Shown: positions 25,235-34,500, counted from the stretch's first letter. The stretch is DNA of 64,000 bases from Cognatundibacterium rugosum (GCF_014284365.1 NZ_JACOGG010000003.1:248001-312000); one strand, 5' to 3'. The notes: generated by a model from the letters alone, not told the origin. Program-made: numbers and translations.

Positions 25235-26077
25235 TTAAGCACTGAGGCGTTCGTAATGAAAGCGCAGATGATCTTCGATTACGCTGGCGATGAAGTAGTA
25301 GCCATGATCGTAGCCCATGTGTCGCCGCAGAGTCAGTGGCTGAGCGGCTTGCAGACAGGCTTGTTCTAAGCGTTCAGGATGCAGTTGCGTTGCCAGGAAC
25401 TGATCCGATAAGCCCTGGTCGATCAGTATGCCTGCAGGGAAGGGTGTTTGCCGTTCGCGCATCAGGCAGCTTGCATCATACTGCTCCCAGCTCTGACGGT
25501 CTGGTCCCAGATAAGCCTGAAAAGCTTTTTCACCCCATGGGCAATCGGTGGGCGCACAAATCGGTGCAATCGCAGACACTGAGCGGAACAGCGCAGGCTG
25601 GCGCAAGGCAGTCACCAGTGCGCCGTGACCGCCCATGGAGTGACCCATGATGCCGGTTTGTGTCGCAATGACCGGTAAGTGCTGATTGACCAGCGCATGC
25701 AATTCCGTCAGATAGCTTTGCATGCGGTAGTGCGTGGCCCAGCGCTGCTGGCTGGCATCCAGATAAAAACCTGCGCCCAGCCCCAGATCCCAATGCTCGG
25801 CCTCACCAGCCACACCGGCGCCGCGCGGGCTGGTGTCGGGGCAAATCAACGCCAGTCCCAGTTGAGCGGCGATACGCTGCGCACCGGCCTTGATCATGAA
25901 AGTCTCTTCTGTACAGGTCAGTCCCGCCAGATAGAACAGGGCGGGCACGGCTGCAGTCTGCGCCTGCGGCGGCAGGTAGACCGAAAACCGCATAGGCAAT
26001 CCTATCGCCTGCGATGCATGGCGGTAAAACCGTTGTACACCGCCAAAACACAGGTGTTCACTGATCAGTTCAGACAT
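25235..26077 (-). CDS. fghA: S-formylglutathione hydrolase
   Basis: 280 residues, the usual length. This serine esterase shows the elbow GHSMGGHGAL (nucleophile Ser), LTCTEETFMIKAGAQR, and MGYDHGYYFIASVIEDHLRFH with the catalytic His. It hydrolyses S-formylglutathione to formate and glutathione, the second step of glutathione-dependent formaldehyde detoxification. It begins 10 bases after frmA on the same strand, so the two steps of the pathway are one operon. EamA, GlxA and acyl-CoA ligase genes flank the pair. Confidence 0.93.
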   Translation of the reverse strand: MSELISEHLCFGGVQRFYRHASQAIGLPMRFSVYLPPQAQTAAVPALFYLAGLTCTEETFMIKAGAQRIAAQLGLALICPDTSPRGAGVAGEAEHWDLGLGAGFYLDASQQRWATHYRMQSYLTELHALVNQHLPVIATQTGIMGHSMGGHGALVTALRQPALFRSVSAIAPICAPTDCPWGEKAFQAYLGPDRQSWEQYDASCLMRERQTPFPAGILIDQGLSDQFLATQLHPERLEQACLQAAQPLTLRRHMGYDHGYYFIASVIEDHLRFHYERLSA

Positions 26078-26087
26078 CCCATCATCC

Positions 26088-27194
26088 TTAGTAAATCACG
26101 ACCGAGCGTATCGATTCGCCACGCTTCATCAGATCAAAACCGTCGTTAATCTGCTCCAGTGACAAACGGTGGGTGATCAGGTCATCGATATTGAGTTTTC
26201 CTTCCATATACCAGTCTACGATCTTAGGTACATCGGTACGGCCACGCGCACCGCCGAAGGCTGAACCACGCCATTCACGGCCAGTTACCAGCTGAAATGG
26301 GCGGGTGGAAATTTCCTGACCGGCAGCGGCTACACCGATGATGAAGGATTTGCCCCAGCCTTTATGGGTACATTCCAAGGCCTGACGCATGGTGCTGGTG
26401 TTCCCCACGCATTCAAAGCTGTAGTCGGCACCGCCATCGGTAATCTGCGTAATCGCATCGACCACGTTCTCGACCTGATTCGGATTGATGAAATGCGTCA
26501 TGCCGAATTTGCGTGCCATTTCCTGACGCGCCGGATTGATGTCCACACCGATGATTTTATCTGCGCCGACCATGCGTGCTGCCTGTATTACATTCAAGCC
26601 TATGCCACCCAGACCGAACACGGCGACGTTGGCACCAGCCTCGACTTTGGCAGAAAACAGGACTGCGCCGACGCCAGTGGTGACACCGCAACCTATGTAG
26701 CAGACTTTATCAAACGGCGCATCTTCGCGGATTTTTGCCAGTGCGATTTCAGGCACCACGATGTAGTTGGAAAAGGTCGACGTTCCCATGTAGTGAAACA
26801 GCGGATTGCCGTTCAGCGAAAAGCGTGAGGTGGCATCCGGCATCAAGCCCTTACCCTGAGTGCTGCGGATCGCCTGACACAGATTGGTTTTGCGCGACAG
26901 ACAGAATTTGCACTCGCGGCATTCCGGCGTGTAAAGCGGGATCACATGGTCGTCCTTCTTCAGGCTTTTAACGCCTGGCCCGACATCAACCACGACACCT
27001 GCGCCTTCATGCCCCAGAATTGCCGGGAACAGGCCTTCCGGGTCGGCACCTGACAAGGTGTAATAATCGGTATGGCAGATGCCAGTGGCCTTCAGCTCAA
27101 CCAGGACTTCACCCTGTTTAGGGCCTTGCAAATCTACCTCTTCGATCGTCAGCGGTGCGCCTGCACGCCATGCAACTGCAGCTTTGGTTTTCAT
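26088..27194 (-). CDS. frmA: S-(hydroxymethyl)glutathione dehydrogenase / class III alcohol dehydrogenase
   Basis: 368 residues, exactly the class III ADH length. The catalytic zinc ligands are in [12 protein letters not shown] and LGHEGAGVV, the four-cysteine structural zinc site is [15 protein letters not shown], and the NAD-binding Rossmann motif is [13 protein letters not shown]. The enzyme oxidises the formaldehyde-glutathione adduct to S-formylglutathione and can also reduce S-nitrosoglutathione. It is the first gene of the frmA-fghA operon. It is divergent from a GlxA-type AraC regulator; the intergenic region holds a perfect 15-base dyad that could be the operator. Confidence 0.95.
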   Translation of the reverse strand: MKTKAAVAWRAGAPLTIEEVDLQGPKQGEVLVELKATGICHTDYYTLSGADPEGLFPAILGHEGAGVVVDVGPGVKSLKKDDHVIPLYTPECRECKFCLSRKTNLCQAIRSTQGKGLMPDATSRFSLNGNPLFHYMGTSTFSNYIVVPEIALAKIREDAPFDKVCYIGCGVTTGVGAVLFSAKVEAGANVAVFGLGGIGLNVIQAARMVGADKIIGVDINPARQEMARKFGMTHFINPNQVENVVDAITQITDGGADYSFECVGNTSTMRQALECTHKGWGKSFIIGVAAAGQEISTRPFQLVTGREWRGSAFGGARGRTDVPKIVDWYMEGKLNIDDLITHRLSLEQINDGFDLMKRGESIRSVVIY

Positions 27195-27302
27195 ATCTTG
27201 GTTCCGTCCTGTTTAAGCAGATCAAACTTATCCATCAAAGCATCAATTGTGAACAGGTCTGTGCCCGGATGCCGCACATGGTGCCGGGATTGGCTGGAAA
27301 TG

Positions 27303-27317
27303 CTGCCATAATGGCAG
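27303..27317. promoter_or_regulatory. palindrome between frmA and the GlxA-type regulator
   Basis: CTGCCATAATGGCAG is a perfect 7-1-7 inverted repeat, 31 bases before the regulator start and 109 bases from frmA. Good candidate for an autoregulatory operator. Confidence 0.45.
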
Positions 27318-27347
27318 AATTCCCACGCCTTTTTTCCTGCTGAAACT

Positions 27348-28367
27348 ATGAGAAAACCGCCAGTCGCACGCCCAGTACGTCAGATACACACTGTCGATAT
27401 GATTGTTTATCCGGGCTTTAAAGCGATGGAGGCGGTTGGGCCTATGTCCGTGTTCGAGTACGCCAATCTGCATTTGCAAAGACGCGGTGAACCTGCTGCT
27501 TATGATGTGCGTATTGCAGCTCCGAAAACAGGTCAAGTAAGTTCTGACACCCTGATGTCACTGACGGCAACTAAGGCGTTGAACACACTGGCTTTGCCGG
27601 ATACGGCACTGATCGTTGGTGCCAGGCATATACAGCATGTATTGGATCAGGACGCGGCTATCGTCGCATGGGTTACTGCGGTGAGTGCGCGTGTACCGCG
27701 TCTGGCTGCCTTGTGTTCCGGCGCTTTCTTTCTTGCTGAGGCCGGTGTGTTGGATGGTCGGCGCGCTACCACACACTGGAGCGTGGCAGCGCAATTGCAG
27801 CAACAATATCCGATGGTGCAGGTAGACAGCGACGCGATCTTTGTGCGTAGTGGTCATATCTGGACCTCCGCCGGCGTGACTGCAGGCATCGATCTGGCAC
27901 TGGCGCTGGTTGAAGAGGATTTTGGTCGTGAGCTCGCGCTGGAGGTTGCTACTGAAATGGTGGTGTATCTGAAACGTCCTGGCGGTCAGTCGCAGTTCAG
28001 TACTCACTTGCTGACTGAACGTACGGTCAAACCTGGTATTCGTGAAATTCAGACCTGGGTGCAGGAGCATTTGCAGTCACGTCTGACAGTCGGTCAGCTG
28101 GCGGAAAAAGCGATGATGAGTGAAAGGAATTTTTCCCGGGTGTTTCATCAGGAAACTGGCTTGAGTCCGCAGCAATTCATTGAGCTATGTCGCTTTGAGC
28201 GCGCCACACAGCTATTGTCTGATCTGCAGTTGCCGATTAAAACAATTAGCGCGATGGCTGGATTCGGCGATGAAACCCAGATGCGCAGAGTATTCCTGAA
28301 AAAGCTGGGCATTAGTCCAAAATTGTACCGCGAGCGATTTGCGACGACGGGGCTGATTGACGTTTGA
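27348..28367 (+). CDS. GlxA family transcriptional regulator (DJ-1/PfpI + AraC HTH)
   Basis: 339 residues. Residues about 15-200 are a DJ-1/PfpI fold, recognised by LAALCSGAFFLAEAGVLDGRRATTHW, which retains the family Cys in CSG. Residues about 235-335 are an AraC-type double helix-turn-helix: VGQLAEKAMMSERNFSRVFHQETGLSPQQFIELCRFERATQLL and IKTISAMAGFGDETQMRRVF. Such regulators control amine, choline or one-carbon metabolism. Being divergent from frmA, it is the natural candidate for sensing a methylated or formaldehyde-producing compound, which is inference. It has no clear ribosome site before its ATG. Confidence 0.85.
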   Translation: MRKPPVARPVRQIHTVDMIVYPGFKAMEAVGPMSVFEYANLHLQRRGEPAAYDVRIAAPKTGQVSSDTLMSLTATKALNTLALPDTALIVGARHIQHVLDQDAAIVAWVTAVSARVPRLAALCSGAFFLAEAGVLDGRRATTHWSVAAQLQQQYPMVQVDSDAIFVRSGHIWTSAGVTAGIDLALALVEEDFGRELALEVATEMVVYLKRPGGQSQFSTHLLTERTVKPGIREIQTWVQEHLQSRLTVGQLAEKAMMSERNFSRVFHQETGLSPQQFIELCRFERATQLLSDLQLPIKTISAMAGFGDETQMRRVFLKKLGISPKLYRERFATTGLIDV

Positions 28368-28636
28368 TCGAACAGGGATTTTTCAGGTTTGGGCACGCAG
28401 TTTCCGCGAACCTGTGGTTTTGTCGTGCTGCAGAAAGCAATCTGCTGTCTGTGTAGGGAGACTTTCAGTAAAATGCAGTAAAGCAGGCAGCATGCTGTAT
28501 GTTTTTACAATCCGCTCAACGAGCGCATGTTGGCAGGTCAGATAGTGTGGTTGGAAGATTGGTGTTTCCTCATTGTTTCAGGTTGATGATACGGCGGTGA
28601 CTATTGCCGGATCTGGCGATAGAACAGGAACTGAAT

Positions 28637-29746
28637 ATGCCTTTTGCAAACTGGATATCTGTTTTAATTTTGCCGCTAACCTTGATGTGCGTAAGTGGCA
28701 CTGGCTGGGCGCGTGATTCTGTCGGCGTGTCTGCCACCGCGCCAGCCTATATATGGGATGGTCCGCGCGATGGCCCCCCCGCTCTGCCTGGGAAAAGAAT
28801 CAGCTTTATTGGTCAGGATATGCGTAACGGCGGCATCTCGTCGGTTTATCGCAGTCTTTACCTGGCTGCTCTGGAGCTGGGATGGACGCTGGATGTATAT
28901 GATGGTAAGGGCGATGTCAGGTTGTTCCGGTCCTTATTGAAAGATGGATTGACGCAACGTCTGGATGGCGTGGTCCTGGCTGGCATTGATATTGATGACG
29001 AATTTCAGGACCTTGTGTCACTGGCGCAGAAAAAAGCAGTGGTGCTGGTGGGCTGGCATGCAGGCACAATGCCGGGTGCGAGCAAACAATTGTTCGTGAA
29101 TATCACTACGCACTATGAGCAGGTGGCGCGTAAGGCCGCAGAGTTACTGGTAGAAACCGGTGGCGCTGCGAAGGGGATCATTATTCTCAATGACAAGCGC
29201 TTTAAAATCGCCAATGCGAAAACGGCAGTCATGAAAGAGGTTATCTCCAATTGTCGGCTATGCAGCTTGCTGGCGGTCGAAAATATTGAGATAGGAAATG
29301 TGAATCTGGAAATTCCTGCTGCTGTGCATCGATGGAATCTGCAATTTGGATCACGCTGGACCCACACACTGGCGATTAATGACGCTTATTTTGATGCGAT
29401 GAATATCCCTTTGATGTCAGAAGGGCGGCGCGATATTGTGAATATAGCGGCGGGGGATGGCTCTTATATTGCACTCAATCGTATCAAGTCTGGGAAATCG
29501 CAACAATTGGCGACCATTGCTGAGCCACTGGGAATACAGGGCTGGCAACTGGCGGATGAATTGAATCGCGCATTTTCCGGTTCTGCACCCAGCGGCTATG
29601 TCAGTAGTCCGATTGTGGTGACCAGCCGCTTGTTGAGTCAGCTTAAGGGCGCTGACATCGATACTCTGTCCAATTTTAAAGAGTATTATCGCCAAATCTG
29701 GTTTGCACGGGCAAAAACAGATCTCGGTCAGCCTCGTGTGCGCTGA
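28637..29746 (+). CDS. orphan periplasmic type-1 substrate-binding protein
   Basis: 369 residues from the ATG at 28637, which has AGGAA before it and opens a signal peptide (MPFANWISVLILPLTLMC to TGWARDS); the frame runs 11 codons further up without a ribosome site. The mature protein has the sugar/LacI-type binding-protein fold: RISFIGQDMRNGGISSVYRSLYLAALELGW, DGVVLAGIDIDDEF and VETGGAAKGIIILND. There is no ABC permease or ATPase gene nearby. The next gene is pnuC, so it may collect a ligand for a neighbouring pathway or serve a sensor. The ligand is unknown. Confidence 0.65.
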   Translation: MPFANWISVLILPLTLMCVSGTGWARDSVGVSATAPAYIWDGPRDGPPALPGKRISFIGQDMRNGGISSVYRSLYLAALELGWTLDVYDGKGDVRLFRSLLKDGLTQRLDGVVLAGIDIDDEFQDLVSLAQKKAVVLVGWHAGTMPGASKQLFVNITTHYEQVARKAAELLVETGGAAKGIIILNDKRFKIANAKTAVMKEVISNCRLCSLLAVENIEIGNVNLEIPAAVHRWNLQFGSRWTHTLAINDAYFDAMNIPLMSEGRRDIVNIAAGDGSYIALNRIKSGKSQQLATIAEPLGIQGWQLADELNRAFSGSAPSGYVSSPIVVTSRLLSQLKGADIDTLSNFKEYYRQIWFARAKTDLGQPRVR

Positions 29747-29848
29747 GTCTTGGTTTGTGGCAGTTAGGTGGTGCGGTTTGGCGCCGCAGATACATGACTT
29801 TGTGTCTGTGATCGTTGATAATGCTGCATTCTGAATTTTGCGCCTGTC

Positions 29849-30439
29849 ATGAACGACACTATTCCTTTTTTTGCGTGGCAAACCACGCCGCTGGAGCTGC
29901 TGAGCTTTGTGCTGTCGGTGCTGACTGTCCTTCTAAATATCCGACAGATACATTGGGCCTGGTTATTTTCTATCTTGTCGTCTGCATTGTATGGTGTGGT
30001 GTTTTTCTTATCCAGATTATATGGCGACAGTGGCTTGCAGCTGGTGTTTGTGCTGGCCTCGGTATATGGCTGGTATTGCTGGTTACATGGCGACGATCAG
30101 CATAAAGCGTTACCGGTGACCAGTCTGACATTGATGCAAAGATTTGCCGCTGTACTGGCCTGGCTGGTAGGCTTTGTCATTCTGTCCTTGTTTCTTAAAT
30201 CTTTTACCGATACCGATGTACCCTACATGGATGGTTTTTTGACGGCCGGTAGTCTGGTTGGGCAATTGCTGCTATCACGTAAAAAAATAGAGAATTGGTC
30301 CATCTGGATAGTCGTGGATGTGTTGTATGTCAGCCTGTATCTGAGTAAGGGACTGATGCTGACGGCCATCCTTTATGGGATTTTTGTCGTGTTAGCCGCG
30401 ATCGGCTTAAAACAATGGAGTACAGCATGCCGGGCGTAA
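29849..30439 (+). CDS. pnuC: nicotinamide riboside transporter PnuC
   Basis: 196 residues with seven hydrophobic segments. The motifs FFAWQTTPLELLSFVLSVLTVLLNIRQIHWAW, YGDSGLQLVFVLASVYGWYCW and LTAGSLVGQLLLSRKKIENW are typical PnuC stretches with conserved tryptophans. PnuC lets nicotinamide riboside enter the cell by facilitated diffusion; entry is driven by phosphorylation inside. The next gene, overlapping its 3' end, encodes the kinase that does this. Together they form a pyridine-nucleotide salvage pair. Confidence 0.9.
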   Translation: MNDTIPFFAWQTTPLELLSFVLSVLTVLLNIRQIHWAWLFSILSSALYGVVFFLSRLYGDSGLQLVFVLASVYGWYCWLHGDDQHKALPVTSLTLMQRFAAVLAWLVGFVILSLFLKSFTDTDVPYMDGFLTAGSLVGQLLLSRKKIENWSIWIVVDVLYVSLYLSKGLMLTAILYGIFVVLAAIGLKQWSTACRA

Positions 30440-30960
30440 AACAGGCACAAAAAATTGCCATACTGGGTGCAGAATCTTCAGGTAAATCAGCGCTTGCTGA
30501 GCTACTCGCAAAGCGCTACCAGACTGTCTGGGTGCCTGAATATTTGCGTGAGTTTGTCGATACGCAGACGCGCGTGCCTAAAGAGCATGAGCAGGCCGGA
30601 ATAGCGCAGGAACAGCTGCGACGTGAAGCTGCCTTGCTGACGCAGGCAAATCAATATTTATTCTGCGATACCTCACCGCTGATGACCTGGATTTACAGTA
30701 ATCATTACTTCCGTTTTGCGGATGAGGCGTTGACGGCCCTGGCTGAAGAGCATGACTATGATTTTACACTGGTTACCGCACCGGATTTTCCGTGGACCCC
30801 GGATGGCTTACAGCGTGAATCTCCGGCTGTGCGTCAGCGCATCCATGAACGTTTGCTGAGCGAACTGGAAGCACGCGATATCCCTCACTTGCTGATAGAG
30901 GGTAGCCCGGATCAGCGTTTGGAGCAGGTTGCTTTCGCCTTGGATTTCCTGATGGAGTGA
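30427..30960 (+). CDS. NadR-type ribosylnicotinamide kinase (AAA ATPase)
   Basis: 177 residues from the ATG at 30427, preceded by GGAG; an ATG four codons upstream (30415) is also possible. Both lie inside the end of pnuC, so translation is coupled. The Walker A motif is GAESSGKSALAE, followed by WVPEYLREFVDTQ, FCDTSPLMTWIYSNHYF (Walker-B-like Asp) and APDFPWTPDGLQRESPAVRQ. This is the C-terminal kinase domain of E. coli NadR without the adenylyltransferase or repressor parts. It phosphorylates nicotinamide riboside to NMN, trapping what PnuC imports. A strong terminator follows. Confidence 0.88.
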   Translation: MPGVKQAQKIAILGAESSGKSALAELLAKRYQTVWVPEYLREFVDTQTRVPKEHEQAGIAQEQLRREAALLTQANQYLFCDTSPLMTWIYSNHYFRFADEALTALAEEHDYDFTLVTAPDFPWTPDGLQRESPAVRQRIHERLLSELEARDIPHLLIEGSPDQRLEQVAFALDFLME

Positions 30961-30995
30961 ACTGGGCTCAGGACGCTAATCGGTATGGCAGGATG

Positions 30996-31030
30996 AAAAA
31001 AACCTCAGTGCATCAACACTGAGGTTTTTT
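30996..31030. terminator. bidirectional intrinsic terminator
   Basis: AAAAAACCTCAGTG pairs with CACTGAGGTTTTTT around CATCAA (30996-31030). It separates the convergent NadR-type kinase and rpoD genes and can stop both. Confidence 0.92.
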
Positions 31031-31048
31031 ATTTGCCGAATGCCGGTG

Positions 31049-33976
31049 TTACTGGCTTTCCATCAGGCTGCGCAAATGTTCGGATTTGCCAGGATGACGT
31101 AACTTCTTCATAGCCTTGGCTTCGATTTGGCGGATACGTTCACGTGTGACTTCAAACTGTTTGCCAACTTCTTCCAATGTGAATTCAGTGGTGGTGTCGA
31201 GACCAAAGCGCATGCGTAAGACCTTGGCTTCGCGTGGGCTCAGTCCATCCAGTGCTTCTTTCAGTTTTTCCTGCACCGACGCCTGCATTGCAGCTGCCAT
31301 TGGCGACAAGGTCGCATTGTCTTCAATGAAGTCGCCCAATTGTGAATCACCGTCATCACCGATAGGTACATCCAGCGATACAGGTTCTTTCGCGATTTTC
31401 AGGATTTCACGTACTTTGACTTCGGGCAGCCCCATTTTTTCTGCGATGGCAGCCGGTTCAGGTTCCAGTCCCGTCATTTGCAATAACTGACGGCGTACCC
31501 GGTTCATCTTATTGATAGTTTCTATCATGTGTACCGGTACGCGGATGGTTCTGGCTTGATCGGCGATCGCACGTGCGATGGCCTGACGTATCCACCAGGT
31601 CGCATATGTCGAAAACTTATAGCCACGACGGTATTCAAATTTATCTACCGCCTTGAGCAAACCAATATTGCCTTCCTGGATCAGGTCCAGGAATTGCAGA
31701 CCACGGTTCACGTATTTTTTTGCGATCGAAATGACCAGGCGTAAGTTGGCTTCCGTCATTGCACGCTTGGCTTCACTTGAGCGTTTTTCGCCAGCGATCA
31801 TTTGCTTGTTGATGTCGCGCAGTGCGCTCAGCGGCAACTGCACGCGCTCTTCCAGGTGTATCAGCTTATTCTGCAATTCCCGCGCGGCGTGGATGTGGCG
31901 CGACAGCGTCGCTGCATAGGGCTGGTTCGATTGCATTTCATGTTCAAACCAGGCCGCATTTGTCGCATGAACTTTTAACATGTCGATGAAATAGTTGCGT
32001 GGCATTGCGCACTTATTGACCAGCAATTCCATCAACTGTTTTTCAGTCTGACGCAAATCCTTCATTTGCTTGCGCAGTGTGTCGCACAGTTTTTCCGCCG
32101 TCTTGACTGTGAATCGCATGCTTTGCAGTTCGCGTGAGATGGCCTGTTGTGCTGCGACATAAGCCGCGGACTGGTAACCGTCACGTTCGCGCGCTGCCTG
32201 CATCTCTTCAAAGCGTTTAGCGACTACGGCAAATTTTTGCAGGCTGGCTACCTTCAGTTGTTGTAACTGTTCTTCGCTGATGCCGACGTTATCGGCAACT
32301 GATTCGTCGTCATCTTCCTCGTCATCCGCATCGTCACTGTCATTCAGCAGCAGGGTGGAATTGTCGGCTTCTTCCGGTGCTATCAGGCCGTCGATGATGT
32401 CATCGACCCGAACTTCATCCTGAGCGATTTTTTCAGCAATCACCAGAATTTCCTGGATCGTGCCCGGACAGGCTGAAATCGCCTGCACCATGTCTTTCAG
32501 GCCTTCTTCGATACGCTTGGCGATTTCGATTTCGCCGCTGCGTGTCAGCAATTCCACACCACCCATTTCACGCATATACATACGGACCGGATCTGTGGTG
32601 CGGCCAAAATCAGAATCGACAGTCGCCAGCGCAGAGGCGGCGACCGACTCTGCTTCATCATCGCTGACAGCGGTGACTACATTATCGGTCAGCAGCATCA
32701 TCGCTGCGTCTGGTGCCTGATCATAAACCGCAATGCCCATGTCATTGAGCGTGCTGATGACTTCCTGAATCATTTCTGCATCTGCGATTTCTTCTGGCAA
32801 ATGATCATTGATCTCAGCGTGAGTCAGGTAGGTACGTTCCTTACCAAGACGTATCAGCTTGGACAATTGTTTGCGATAGTGCTCCAGCTGTTCTTCATTG
32901 GAGCCGGCCTTTTTACTCTTGGCGCGTGCAGCCCGTTTCAGCTCGGCAGATTCTGCAGCATTCAGGGCTTGAATTTCATCGTTGTCAAAGAAGCTCTCAG
33001 ACGACTTGCGGCCACGCTTGGCAGGCTCTTTACTGCCGGGCATGACATAGGCAGAGGTGTCGATCTCAGTCGCTTTCGACAGCAGTTCAGGTGCGGCGGT
33101 TGCCACAGGTTTGACTTCCGCGGCAGGTTTGGCGCTCAGCACACTGCTGGCAGCGACCCGTGGCATCGCTACTTCTGCGATGACTGGAGCGGTGAAGGCG
33201 GGTGCCGGTGCACGCGTTTCGATATGGCTCGCTGCCGGTGTGGCAGGACGGCTGAAGCTGGTTGCCTGTGCGCTGATCGCAGCCGGGGTGGCTGGTGCAG
33301 CTTGTGCAACTGGCTTGAGCGTCGTGACAGGCGCAGGTGCCGCGAATTTTGTATTGCTGATGCGGCTTTCACGTTTTACGCTGACGGTGACTGCCTTGCT
33401 GTCCTGCTGGTCAGACAATAATAATTTTTTTGCAGGTTTGACGCTGGTCTTCCGAATCACCGCAGCACGAGGCTTGGCAATATCGGCACCGGTCAGTGTC
33501 AGTAATTCCGCTTTCAAATCGGCACGGATTTCTGTTTTGATTTCGGCCTTAGGTTCGGCCGGGGTTTCTGTTTCCAGTGAAGCTGCAGTAAGTGCGCCGC
33601 TTTCATCAGTCGTGGTACCCGCAGTCTGATCGGACGGCAGTGTTTCGCCCAGTTCTGAAACGGTGGTTTCAGCCGGCAATTCCTCGACGGGAAGCGAACT
33701 CATTGCTTCGATATCTTCAGCGGTCAATGCTTTGGGCGTGACGATGGCGGCTGCAGACACCGCCTGCATACGCGAGCGGCGTTTGGTTATCACTGTTACA
33801 GGAGCGGCTGGAGAGGCGACATTTTCAGCAGATTCAGCGACCGTAGCCTCTGTCGTCACTTCATTGCTGGAGCTGGACAGGGTCGGGCGATTCAACTGTA
33901 ATGTTTTCTTTCCCAGGGTGAGTGTGGAACCTGTTTTAGAAATAGAAATCGTTGAGTCAGTTAAGCTGTTTTTCAT
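31049..33976 (-). CDS. rpoD: housekeeping RNA polymerase sigma factor RpoD (sigma-70) with a very long N-terminal extension
   Basis: 975 residues from the ATG at 33974-33976; a TTG at 34012 is less likely. Region 1.1 begins near residue 362 ([27 protein letters not shown]). Regions 1.2-2 include [31 protein letters not shown], and the core-binding and -10 recognition helix is [22 protein letters not shown]; region 4 has [21 protein letters not shown]. coli RpoD is about 613 residues. The extra 360 residues before region 1.1 are rich in Ala, Pro, Thr, Lys and Glu and look disordered. No ribosome site precedes the ATG; a TTGACA element 31 bases upstream may give a nearly leaderless transcript. 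Confidence 0.93.
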   Translation of the reverse strand: MKNSLTDSTISISKTGSTLTLGKKTLQLNRPTLSSSSNEVTTEATVAESAENVASPAAPVTVITKRRSRMQAVSAAAIVTPKALTAEDIEAMSSLPVEELPAETTVSELGETLPSDQTAGTTTDESGALTAASLETETPAEPKAEIKTEIRADLKAELLTLTGADIAKPRAAVIRKTSVKPAKKLLLSDQQDSKAVTVSVKRESRISNTKFAAPAPVTTLKPVAQAAPATPAAISAQATSFSRPATPAASHIETRAPAPAFTAPVIAEVAMPRVAASSVLSAKPAAEVKPVATAAPELLSKATEIDTSAYVMPGSKEPAKRGRKSSESFFDNDEIQALNAAESAELKRAARAKSKKAGSNEEQLEHYRKQLSKLIRLGKERTYLTHAEINDHLPEEIADAEMIQEVISTLNDMGIAVYDQAPDAAMMLLTDNVVTAVSDDEAESVAASALATVDSDFGRTTDPVRMYMREMGGVELLTRSGEIEIAKRIEEGLKDMVQAISACPGTIQEILVIAEKIAQDEVRVDDIIDGLIAPEEADNSTLLLNDSDDADDEEDDDESVADNVGISEEQLQQLKVASLQKFAVVAKRFEEMQAARERDGYQSAAYVAAQQAISRELQSMRFTVKTAEKLCDTLRKQMKDLRQTEKQLMELLVNKCAMPRNYFIDMLKVHATNAAWFEHEMQSNQPYAATLSRHIHAARELQNKLIHLEERVQLPLSALRDINKQMIAGEKRSSEAKRAMTEANLRLVISIAKKYVNRGLQFLDLIQEGNIGLLKAVDKFEYRRGYKFSTYATWWIRQAIARAIADQARTIRVPVHMIETINKMNRVRRQLLQMTGLEPEPAAIAEKMGLPEVKVREILKIAKEPVSLDVPIGDDGDSQLGDFIEDNATLSPMAAAMQASVQEKLKEALDGLSPREAKVLRMRFGLDTTTEFTLEEVGKQFEVTRERIRQIEAKAMKKLRHPGKSEHLRSLMESQ

Positions 33977-33983
33977 GTAACAA

Positions 33984-34012
33984 AATCGAATGCGACAACA
34001 AAGGCTTGTCAA
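33984..34012 (-). promoter_or_regulatory. possible rpoD-proximal promoter
   Basis: On the minus strand TTGACA (34007-34012), a 17-base spacer and TCGATT (33984-33989). The -35 is perfect; the -10 matches the consensus in only three of six bases. Transcription would begin at the rpoD ATG itself, which would fit the missing ribosome site. Confidence 0.3.
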
Positions 34013-34076
34013 TAGTGTATGGCAATGGCGGTAGGCTGCTGACGATCATGTGTTGTAGATCAACGGCAGACACGGA

Positions 34077-34158
34077 CGAAAAAGCCCGCTGTAGTAGCGG
34101 GCTACGCTGATGAAAGCGGATTCATCTTGCTCAAACTGGATCTCTTAAGAGACGCGAG
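34077..34158 (-). ncRNA. candidate small RNA or attenuated rpoD leader
   Basis: A good minus-strand promoter (34165-34193) starts a transcript near 34158. It runs through a self-complementary TCTCTTAAGAGA (34141-34152) and ends in an intrinsic terminator: AGCCCGCT (34096-34103 on the minus strand) pairs with AGCGGGCT (34083-34090) and is followed by TTTTT (34082-34078). The unit is about 80 bases and has no open frame. It lies 100-180 bases upstream of rpoD on the same strand, so it is either a small RNA or an rpoD leader whose read-through depends on the terminator. No known RNA family was recognised. Confidence 0.55.
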
Positions 34159-34164
34159 GGCAGA

Positions 34165-34193
34165 ATTATCCTCGGCTTGGCTCTTCTTGACAA
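34165..34193 (-). promoter_or_regulatory. sigma-70 promoter reading toward rpoD
   Basis: Minus strand TTGTCA (34188-34193), spacer of exactly 17, GATAAT (34165-34170). Each element matches the consensus in five of six bases. It drives the candidate small RNA/leader. Confidence 0.65.
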
Positions 34194-34326
34194 GTTTTGT
34201 CTGTAATTTCCTGGATTTTTAAAAGTGCGCAATTGTAGTGTTTTTTTTCATTCTCGTGGGAGCGCTAGGCCAGGCAAGGCTTTCAAGAGAGTGGGGTAAC
34301 GGAATGCGACAAATGGAGGAGGGAAT

Positions 34327-34398
34327 ATGCAGCATATAGAATATACAATTAATTCCCGTTTTACTGTTGATGTGTGCGCGATCATCGTCTTTTTTTGA
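34327..34398 (+). CDS. possible 23-residue small protein
   Basis: ATG at 34327 follows GGAGGAGGG (34315-34323), one of the strongest ribosome sites in the window, and the frame runs to a TGA at 34396-34398. The peptide is MQHIEYTINSRFTVDVCAIIVFF, with a hydrophobic end. No promoter was seen upstream on this strand, so the case for expression rests only on the ribosome site. It may be fortuitous. Confidence 0.25.
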   Translation: MQHIEYTINSRFTVDVCAIIVFF

Positions 34399-34429
34399 AA
34401 ACTAGCGCGGTACGGCGTCTGTTCAGCGG

Positions 34430-34488
34430 GCTGCCGAATAAAGCGGCAGCGCTGAAGCGGATAGCCCGGCTTGCAGGCTGGCTATCCG
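34430..34488. other. two tandem hairpins downstream of the solitary pstS-like gene
   Basis: GCTGCCG (34430-34436) pairs with CGGCAGC (34444-34450), and CGGATAGCC (34458-34466) pairs with GGCTATCCG (34480-34488). They follow the stop codon of the minus-strand pstS-like gene by 12 bases. Neither has a U-run, so they probably protect or process the 3' end rather than terminate by the intrinsic route. Confidence 0.5.
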
Positions 34489-34500
34489 GCAACTGAGGTC

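Noticed and set aside
32801-33629. Two overlapping plus-strand frames over the RpoD extension
   Set aside because: They mirror the Ala/Pro-rich repeats of the rpoD frame; no ribosome site or domain.
34141-34152. TCTCTTAAGAGA palindrome as a repressor site
   Set aside because: It lies inside the predicted transcript downstream of the start, so an RNA hairpin or simple chance is as likely; no regulator was linked.
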